Shown: piece after piece, positions 58,184 to 64,000 of the stretch
How the letters are laid out: every line of letters starts with the position of its first letter
How positions within the stretch are numbered: the first letter of the stretch is position 1
Source: Bacillota bacterium
GTDB lineage: Bacteria; Bacillota; Ch66; Ch109
Reading direction: 5' to 3'
NCBI GenBank assembly: GCA_013178275.1
Contig: JABLWZ010000007.1
Location: 1-64,000, forward strand
Length of the DNA stretch: 64,000 nucleotides
Made by a program: the position numbers and the translations under genes
The notes under the pieces: model-generated
Told to the model about the DNA's origin: nothing
Seen by the model: the letters and a program-made list of their open reading frames with translations, nothing else
Database searches by the model: none

Positions 58184-60184
58184 TCAGTCCTCCACCAGAT
58201 AAATCCTTAAGACCTTGGTCCCGCTGTTCCATGTCGTGTCGTCGATCTCGTACTCGCCGCCGTCAATCTGGATCTTGGCCCCTATCAGGTCGTAACTGGA
58301 GTCGTTGTAGCTGTAATCCGACCCGCTCTCCAGGTCGATGTCGTCGAAATCCCTCCAGGTGCCGTCCACGTCGATCTCGACTCCATCCATCCCGTCCTGG
58401 TAGATAGTGCCGTCCACATAGAACAGGTACTCATCGGGCTCTATCCCGTTATCATCGTTTCCGTTGACGCTGTCTATACCTTCCTCGGTCTCGATGATCA
58501 TGATATCCATGTTCTTGTCCCAGTCTATCTTTTCGATATTGTAATCTTCTCCCTCGTACCGGCACTCGATGCCGTAGTTTCTGACGTCGTACTGCTTGCT
58601 CCCCAACCGGATGATGTATTTCTTGACTACCAGTACATCATCCACCTCGTACTCCTCATCGTCATAGATGATCGACACGTCGTCTTGGTCCACGTACCAG
58701 TCGTCTAATTCAACAAATTCCTGGTCGCTCTCCTGGCAGTAGATATCCAGCTTGCCCCGGTTGTCGATTTTCACTTCCTCCAGGTCGTAGACATCGTAAT
58801 CGACCAGCAGCGTAACCTTGGAGGGCGGGTATTGTTTCGTGTTGACGACTATCTGGTTCGAACTGTCGATTGTCACGCTGCTTAAAGAATACATCTTGTG
58901 ATCTATGATAAAGCTTATTTTTTCCACCTCATCCAGGTCCAGCTCAGTCGAGTCCACCTCGATGGAGTCGATGTCCGACAGGCGGAGATCGTCCACTTCG
59001 AGCGGGCTGGTCTCATCGAGGTTGAGTTCTATCCCATCGTCTTCTATGTCGATCCCTTCGATGATGAAAAACTCCTCGTCGAGTTTGATCACCACCTCGT
59101 CGCTGCCAAGCTTGTACCTGGCGCCATCCACTCTGACCTCATCATAGTCTATGATCTCCATATCGGAGAGCAGGTACTTTTTGCCCTCGTTTCCGGCGTA
59201 GAGGTCGGTAAACTCGGCATTGTATCTGGACCCCGACTCTTCTATATACGCCAGCTTGGTGTAAGACGTGGTCACCTCCAGTTCCTTCCCTGACACCTCC
59301 ATCTCGCTGACGCCATAGAATGCGTTATTGACCTTTATCTCCAGGTCACTGGGGGTCAGGGAATACCGGGTGCTGTAGTTCAGCAGCAGGCCTTCGGAAT
59401 ACTTGGAGAGGGTGTTGACCCGGTTCGTCGTTGACCCGTCTTTGAAGGAGAGCTGGTTCTCCCCGATTATGTATTCGACACCATCGATCTTTATGGTTTC
59501 CAGGTTGTCGGTGGCGGGGTCTATCACTATCCCCGCCAGGCCGGGGGCTAACGGGGTCGAAGAAGAACCGCCCTTCTTATCCAGGTAGCGGCATAGCATC
59601 ACCGCGGCCTGGCCGCGGGTGATGTTGTCGAACGGCCTGAACGTATTGTCCTCGTAGCCGGTGATCAGGCCATCGGCCACCGCCGCCTTGATGAATCCCT
59701 TGTACATGCTTTTTTCGATGTCCGCTTTATCCTCGAAGTTCAGCACCGTATTCTGGGCCTTCCCGCCGAGCGCCCTCACGAGTGCGGCCGCGGCTTCGCT
59801 GCGCTTGATCGGCTCATCGGGTTTGAGTCCCCCGGGGTATTCACTGGGTACCAGGATACTCCGCACCACCGCCTCGTTGATATAGCCCTTGGCCCAGTGA
59901 TTGGCGGTATCGGAAAAACTCACGGTAGTGGTATCGGTGGGGGAAGCACCGAGGCAGCTGACCAGGACCAGCACGAACTCGGCCCGGGACATCGTTTTAT
60001 CGGGCCGGAAGGTGTTGTCCGGGTACCCGCTGATGAAGCCGCCGGCGGCCAGCCGTTCTATATAGGATTTGGCCCAGTGGCTCTGGGTGTCGGAGAAATT
60101 CTGAGCCGCGGCCGCGGCTGGTCCGGTGGCGAAAGTACCTATCGTCATACCGATAACCAGAGACAAGATGAGTAACCTCTTCAA
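58184..60184 (-). CDS. SLH-domain surface protein with acidic repeat region
   Basis: This 666-residue exported protein has a signal peptide (LLILSLVIGMTIGTFATGPAAAA). Three N-terminal SLH repeats follow (HWAKSYIERLAAGGFISGYP; HWAKGYINEAVVRSIL; KGFIKAAVADGLITGYEDNT) to about residue 200. The remaining 460 residues are very rich in Asp and Glu and low in basic residues. They form many short beta units of about 20-30 residues such as YSLSSVTIDSSNQIVV and YDLEEVKIDNRGKLDI. This could be an S-layer or surface protein that binds calcium; I do not recognise the repeat family. The start is TTG after GGGGGG; the nearby ATG is out of frame. The SLH part should bind the CsaB-modified polymer. Confidence 0.88.
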   Translation of the reverse strand: MKRLLILSLVIGMTIGTFATGPAAAAAQNFSDTQSHWAKSYIERLAAGGFISGYPDNTFRPDKTMSRAEFVLVLVSCLGASPTDTTTVSFSDTANHWAKGYINEAVVRSILVPSEYPGGLKPDEPIKRSEAAAALVRALGGKAQNTVLNFEDKADIEKSMYKGFIKAAVADGLITGYEDNTFRPFDNITRGQAAVMLCRYLDKKGGSSSTPLAPGLAGIVIDPATDNLETIKIDGVEYIIGENQLSFKDGSTTNRVNTLSKYSEGLLLNYSTRYSLTPSDLEIKVNNAFYGVSEMEVSGKELEVTTSYTKLAYIEESGSRYNAEFTDLYAGNEGKKYLLSDMEIIDYDEVRVDGARYKLGSDEVVIKLDEEFFIIEGIDIEDDGIELNLDETSPLEVDDLRLSDIDSIEVDSTELDLDEVEKISFIIDHKMYSLSSVTIDSSNQIVVNTKQYPPSKVTLLVDYDVYDLEEVKIDNRGKLDIYCQESDQEFVELDDWYVDQDDVSIIYDDEEYEVDDVLVVKKYIIRLGSKQYDVRNYGIECRYEGEDYNIEKIDWDKNMDIMIIETEEGIDSVNGNDDNGIEPDEYLFYVDGTIYQDGMDGVEIDVDGTWRDFDDIDLESGSDYSYNDSSYDLIGAKIQIDGGEYEIDDTTWNSGTKVLRIYLVED

Positions 60185-60333
60185 ATTAACCCCCCCATGA
60201 ATACTTCTTTACTTTTTTACGGCAAAATTCACCAAAAAGATACCAATAAGCCCAAACATCCCCTGATATTTACTTCGAGAAAAAAGCGGATAACCCTGCT
60301 GGCGGTACTGATAATAAATATAAAAAAAGAAAG

Positions 60334-60354
60334 GACCTCTGCGGTAAAGAGGCC
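60334..60354 (-). terminator. Intrinsic terminator of the second LCP gene
   Basis: CCTCT (60336-60340) pairs with AGAGG (60348-60352), plus one outer pair. On the minus strand TTTCTTTTTTTA follows directly. The position is about 50 nt after the stop. Confidence 0.7.
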
Positions 60355-60402
60355 GTCGTGCCAGGGTGATGTATGCAGTCTCAGGGCTCCGGTGAGGTCC
60401 GC

Positions 60403-61296
60403 CTACTTCAGCATCGCCATCGTCTTCTTAATCTCGCTGTCGCTGGCGATCCAGTAGCTCAAGCCGTCGATGGTCTGCGAGCGGCCCGGCAGGGTCTCAC
60501 AGGTGATCTTCTCCCGCTGCATTCCCTTTAAAGCCCTCGCCGTGTACAGCATCTGCGAGGTAGGCATGTTGGTCTTCACGTTGGCCAGGGCATCACTTAT
60601 CAACCAGGGAGCCCGGATGATATTCCCCCAGGTCAGAAACTGGTCGAAGGCGGCATCGAAAAACTTCTGCTGCCGCTCCACCCGGCCGATATCCCCCATC
60701 CCGTCCATCCTGAACCTCACATAGGCCAGGGCGTTATGCCCGTTCAGTTTCTGCTTCCCGGGTTTGAGGTCGATCCCTTCATCCGGGGTGTACATCCGCT
60801 TTTCCACATCGATAGTGATCCCGCCCATATCGTCGATCAGCTTCTGGAACCCTTCGAAATTGGTCTCCACAAAATAATCCACCTTTATCCCCAGCAGTCC
60901 TTCCACGGTCCTGGTCAGGAGGGCCGGCCCGCCGTAGGTGTGAGCGTGGTTGATCTTCTGTTTCCCGTATCCGGGAATGCTGGCCCTGGTGTCACGCGGG
61001 ATGGACAGCAGGTGCGCCTCACCCTTCTTGGTGTTCAGGTTGAGCAGGATGATGGTGTCCGACCGGGCCTGCTCCGTGCCCCGCTCATCGGTACCCAGCA
61101 GCAGGATATTGACCTGATCCTTTTTCCCCGCACCGAACAGCATGGACACCAGGGTATCCTTACCCATCGCGGTGGCGATTACCGAGTAGCTCAGCCACGA
61201 GGAAAAGAGGAAAACCAGGACCACCGCCGCTAGCATCCGCTTCGAGTACCTTTTGCCCTCCGCCGCCGCTTCTCGATTAAACCCTGCTCGGTCCAT
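60403..61296 (-). CDS. LytR-CpsA-Psr (LCP) family wall-polymer ligase, copy 2
   Basis: This 297-residue membrane-anchored LCP protein has one helix (MLAAVVLVFLFSSWLSYSVI) and the complete catalytic domain: LLLGTDERGTEQARSDTIIL, HLLSIPRDTRASIPGYGKQK, and ALAYVRFRMDGMGDIGRVER. It is expected to attach an undecaprenyl-linked polymer to peptidoglycan outside the membrane. It is a clear paralogue of the LCP protein encoded at 26-27 kb. Its place next to SLH, csaB and tagA genes suggests that it attaches the secondary wall polymer. The ATG has a GTGGAG site nearby. It is followed by its own terminator. Confidence 0.93.
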   Translation of the reverse strand: MDRAGFNREAAAEGKRYSKRMLAAVVLVFLFSSWLSYSVIATAMGKDTLVSMLFGAGKKDQVNILLLGTDERGTEQARSDTIILLNLNTKKGEAHLLSIPRDTRASIPGYGKQKINHAHTYGGPALLTRTVEGLLGIKVDYFVETNFEGFQKLIDDMGGITIDVEKRMYTPDEGIDLKPGKQKLNGHNALAYVRFRMDGMGDIGRVERQQKFFDAAFDQFLTWGNIIRAPWLISDALANVKTNMPTSQMLYTARALKGMQREKITCETLPGRSQTIDGLSYWIASDSEIKKTMAMLK

Positions 61297-61469
61297 TTCT
61301 CCACATCCTTTTTGTCGGTACCGGTAATGATAGACAAAAAAACCAACCCCGGATACCTTTTCTAATTATAGGTAAAGGCTTTCCGGAGTAGCAAGACCCG
61401 TATACTGTGTAAAAGCGGCTCACACATACCCAAATGGCTCATTATCACCGTTTATCGTCCGAATAGGTA

Positions 61470-62231
61470 CTAAATGCGTGCGATATCGTTGACCGCCCGG
61501 TCGAGGGTGCTGTCGTAGGCCTGCACCAGGCGCGAGCCAGCCTCGAAGGAACGCATCGCGGTGATCAGGTTGACCATTTCCGAAATCGGGTTGACGTTGG
61601 ATGACTCGAGAAAGCCTACCCTCAGGCGGTAATCGGTAACCTCGTTCAGCTGCGCCTCCTGGTCAGCCAGGGTATAGAGGCTGTTGCCCACCTTCTGCAG
61701 CTGCCGGGTGTCCTCGGCGGCCACCACCCGCAGGCGGTCGACCACTTCTCCTCCCACCAGCACCTGCCCGTTTTCATCTATCTGCAGCGAACCAGCCGGC
61801 AGCCCGGTCATATCGACAGCGATTGGCCCATACTCCCCCAGGACCGGGTGCCCGTCGGTATTCACCAGGTAACCGTCGGAACTGACATCTAAAGACCCGT
61901 TGCGGGTGTACCGTTCACCGTCGGGAGTCTGCAGCGCCAGCATACCCTCTGGCGGCAGGGCCACATCCAGTCTGCGGCCGGTACTCAAAATCGGTCCCAC
62001 CCCGTGATAGGTCTTAATCTCATCGATCACCGTCCCCCGGGACATCGTCCCGACCATGCCGTTCCTGGTGTCGTTGAGGCGCAGCACCAGCAGCTCGGGA
62101 AAAGACTTCATCGCCACCCCGTCCTTCTTGAACCCGGTGGTGTTGACGTTGGCCAGGTTATTGGCGATGACATCGTTGCGGGTAGACTCGGCCAGCATGC
62201 CGCTGGCCGCAATGTATAAGCCTCGGAGCAT
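61470..62231 (-). CDS. Flagellar rod/hook basal-body protein (FlgF/FlgG family)
   Basis: This 253-residue protein has the typical N-terminal helix MLRGLYIAASGMLAESTRND with VIANNLANVNTTGFKKD, a central LQTPDGERYTRNGSLDVSSD segment, and the C-terminal SNVNPISEMVNLITAMRSFE helix. It belongs to the distal rod/hook protein family and is exported by the flagellar type III system. The ATG is set by AGGAGGA 9 nt upstream. In Bacillus subtilis the homologous flhO and flhP genes follow mbl; here an MreB/Mbl gene also lies upstream, but a tolC-family gene intervenes. Only one member of the usual pair is present in the window. Confidence 0.9.
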   Translation of the reverse strand: MLRGLYIAASGMLAESTRNDVIANNLANVNTTGFKKDGVAMKSFPELLVLRLNDTRNGMVGTMSRGTVIDEIKTYHGVGPILSTGRRLDVALPPEGMLALQTPDGERYTRNGSLDVSSDGYLVNTDGHPVLGEYGPIAVDMTGLPAGSLQIDENGQVLVGGEVVDRLRVVAAEDTRQLQKVGNSLYTLADQEAQLNEVTDYRLRVGFLESSNVNPISEMVNLITAMRSFEAGSRLVQAYDSTLDRAVNDIARI

Positions 62232-62254
62232 AGAGCGTTTCCTCCTGCAGTTCA

Positions 62255-62286
62255 AAGCCGACACTCATATTATCGAGTGCCGGCTT
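62255..62286 (-). terminator. Long hairpin between the tolC-family and flagellar genes
   Basis: A 12-bp stem with one wobble (62255-62266 with 62275-62286) and an 8-base loop ends about 8 nt before the ribosome site of the flagellar gene. There is no strong T run and no room for a promoter after it, so it may be a leaky terminator or a processing site. Confidence 0.5.
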
Positions 62287-62341
62287 CGATTACTTTAACC
62301 AAACCGCTGGCGCTGCCCCGGGCCCGATGTCTGGACCCGGT

Positions 62342-63433
62342 TTACGACAGCCACGGTTTCTCGAAGGTGATCTTGGTCAACTCGTGCTGGTAGGCTGCCG
62401 TCCTCAAGGCCTTCTGGGCATTGGCCGTGCTGAGTTCAGCGCTCAGTACGTCACCCCGGGGGATCATGCCCAGCTCGTACTTCAACTGAGCGACCTTCAG
62501 GCTGTCCTCCGCCTGTTTCAGGCTCTGCTCCAGGGTCTTGTACTGCTCTTCCTGCTGGCAGATGGTGTTGTAGATGTTGTATACCGTCTGCTTCGCCTGC
62601 TCCTTGTCTTCATACGCGGTCAGCTCCGCCTTTTGCACATTGATCCGGTTGGTGTCCCAGTCAGAGTTGGTCATATTAAAGTTCATCTTGGCGCTCTCGA
62701 CATTCTTATCCGCCTGCCAGAGGTTGGGATTCTCCTCCAGCCGGTGCAGCACCTCGGTGTCGAGGTCAGCGACCTTCAGCGGCTCGAAAACCGGGTTGTC
62801 GGTCAGGACCGGCCGGTCTTTTAGATTGATACCGATCAGGTCGTTAAAGTTCTGGTAGCTCTCGGCCAGGTTGGTCCGGCTCTCGTTCAGCGCGGCCTCC
62901 TTTTTGGTATAGTTCGCCTCCGCGGTGTTCTTATCGGTCAGGCTCACCTTCCCTACCTGGTATCCCACTCGGGCCGCCAACCGCTGGTAATCCGCGTAAG
63001 CCAGCTCCTTTTCCGCTATCGCCACGCTGTCCTGGGCGGTCAAAACATCGGTATAAGCCTGGAAAACCGACTTAACAACGGCATCAGCCTTAGTGCTCCG
63101 GCTCTTTTTGGCTATCTCGAGCGAGATGCTCTTCTGAATCATGCTGACATAGGAGTTGGCCACGCTGTCCACCTGGTTGCCGTCAGCCGCCGGGGTAAAG
63201 GCGTTCAAATTATCTTCGGCGTCTTCCAGCGACTTCTGCTTGCTTTCGATGTCGTAATCGGACTGCCTCAGTTCCGGGCTGTGCACCAGCGCCATATCGA
63301 CCGCCTTGTCCAGCGTAAGCCCCGTGGCGTCCACTCCACCGGCGTCAGCCCCCAGTGCCGCTGCCGGCATCATAACCGTAATCGCTGCTATCAAAAATCC
63401 TATTAACGCCCTCCGCCTTTTCATCAAAAACAC
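62342..63433 (-). CDS. TolC-family (outer membrane efflux-like) secreted protein, copy 2
   Basis: This 363-residue exported protein has a signal peptide (LIGFLIAAITVMMPAAALGA) and TolC-family helices. It is clearly paralogous to the copy at 46-47 kb: LTLDKAVDMALVHSPELRQS, NFNDLIGINLKDRPVLTDNP, KYELGMIPRGDVLSAELSTA and AAYQHELTKITFEKPW all have direct counterparts. It is shorter than TolC of diderms and mostly helical. The GTG start has GGGAGGG about 8 nt upstream; an ATG follows three codons later. It lies between an MreB/Mbl gene and a flagellar rod gene. Its function in this envelope is unknown. Confidence 0.82.
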   Translation of the reverse strand: MFLMKRRRALIGFLIAAITVMMPAAALGADAGGVDATGLTLDKAVDMALVHSPELRQSDYDIESKQKSLEDAEDNLNAFTPAADGNQVDSVANSYVSMIQKSISLEIAKKSRSTKADAVVKSVFQAYTDVLTAQDSVAIAEKELAYADYQRLAARVGYQVGKVSLTDKNTAEANYTKKEAALNESRTNLAESYQNFNDLIGINLKDRPVLTDNPVFEPLKVADLDTEVLHRLEENPNLWQADKNVESAKMNFNMTNSDWDTNRINVQKAELTAYEDKEQAKQTVYNIYNTICQQEEQYKTLEQSLKQAEDSLKVAQLKYELGMIPRGDVLSAELSTANAQKALRTAAYQHELTKITFEKPWLS

Positions 63434-63820
63434 TTTCGGTCCCTCCCGTAGTTTTGTCCTTAATCGGTTCGCTTTTGGCCCGCTGTTCGCCCTTCACTTT
63501 TTGACCATACCCCCATTTTAAACCAGAATTTAGTTAGATTATTAATAAATGTGTGTAAAAAATGTGAAAGAATAACCTTAACTCCCTGATCGTAGCTGTC
63601 TTTTTGTCATAACCTGATTATCCGTCCTGCAGCTGAAACCACACTGAGACCAAACTGAAAGTTGGTTGAGTCTTTGCAGCTTATGCCCTGGTCTCGGCCC
63701 GGTACTGTCAGAACCACGATTGAAATAGAACAGCGCCCGTCGGATGTCCCGACCGGCGCTGGAAGGCTTTTTCCTTATTCCGGTTTACGTATGTAGCGAC
63801 CACAAGGTTTTAGGTTAAAC
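63434..63820. other. Intergenic region between mbl and the tolC-family gene
   Basis: This 387-bp space holds the mbl terminator at 63731-63761 and an AT-rich tract (about 63520-63590) that probably contains the tolC-family promoter; I see no unambiguous -35/-10 pair. No gene is apparent. Confidence 0.5.
63731..63761 (-). terminator. Intrinsic terminator of the MreB/Mbl gene
   Basis: CAGCGCC (63731-63737) pairs with GGCGCTG (63755-63761), and inside it GTCGG pairs with CCGAC after one C-C mismatch. The minus strand continues TTCTATTT. It lies 60 nt after the stop. Confidence 0.75.

Positions 63821-64000
<180 letters not shown>

Overview
The window reads as a cell-envelope region from a Gram-positive-type, probably flagellated and spore-forming member of the Clostridia, in the manner of the Pelotomaculum/Desulfotomaculum group. 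This placement is inferred from gene content: SLH-domain proteins with CsaB, copper-amine-oxidase-type 'stalk' domains, LCP ligases, TagO/TagA, an MreB/Mbl gene followed by a flagellar rod/hook gene, and many TTG and GTG starts. GC content is mixed but mostly in the fifties by eye, with a distinctly AT-rich stretch from about 8.2 to 19.4 kb. I see no tRNA, rRNA, CRISPR array or intact insertion sequence.

Region 1 (0.3-26.1 kb, all minus strand, read from right to left) is one large surface-polysaccharide operon. It opens with a membrane nucleotide-sugar 4,6-dehydratase (PglF/CapD type) and a small phosphoglycosyl transferase. Next come wbpA-wbpD-wbpE-wbpB for a 2,3-diacetamido uronic acid, the Wzm/Wzt exporter, and a 1069-residue methyltransferase-coiled coil-glycosyltransferase fusion. 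Then follow a secreted double D-glucuronyl C5-epimerase, a transglutaminase-like lipoprotein, a glycosyltransferase, two asparagine-synthase-type amidotransferases, a WecB-type 2-epimerase, another glycosyltransferase, and a PglD-like acetyltransferase with a DegT aminotransferase. Together they predict a lipid-linked polymer started with a bacillosamine-type sugar, rich in (amidated) uronic acids, capped by methylation, exported by an ABC transporter and possibly modified outside the cell by C5 epimerisation.

Region 2 (26.3-39.3 kb) holds general wall-polymer functions: an LCP ligase, an SH3 protein, TagO/WecA, two MurJ-family flippases, three more glycosyltransferases, a polysaccharide deacetylase, an O-antigen-ligase-family protein and a DUF4330 protein. 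Region 3 (39.4-52.1 kb) holds two small orphan proteins, three secreted stalk-domain proteins, a second ligase/polymerase with a TPR tail, a TolC-family protein, and an ECF sigma/anti-sigma pair. The sigma gene is transcribed divergently from the largest stalk protein. Both sides of that divergence carry the same ECF-type promoter (GGAACY-N16-YGTCTAA), and the stalk gene has a strongly folded leader of about 295 nt.

Region 4 (52.2-64 kb) is the S-layer anchoring locus: a subtilisin-like protease with three SLH repeats, TagA and CsaB (secondary wall polymer and its pyruvylation, the SLH ligand), an acidic SLH protein, a second LCP ligase, a FlgF/FlgG-type protein, a second TolC-family paralogue and the C-terminal end of an MreB/Mbl gene. 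The points most worth following are the sigma-linked stalk gene with its structured leader, the WbdD-like chain-terminator fusion beside a Wzt with an enlarged C-terminal part, the tandem C5-epimerase, and the two TolC-family proteins in an otherwise monoderm-looking locus.
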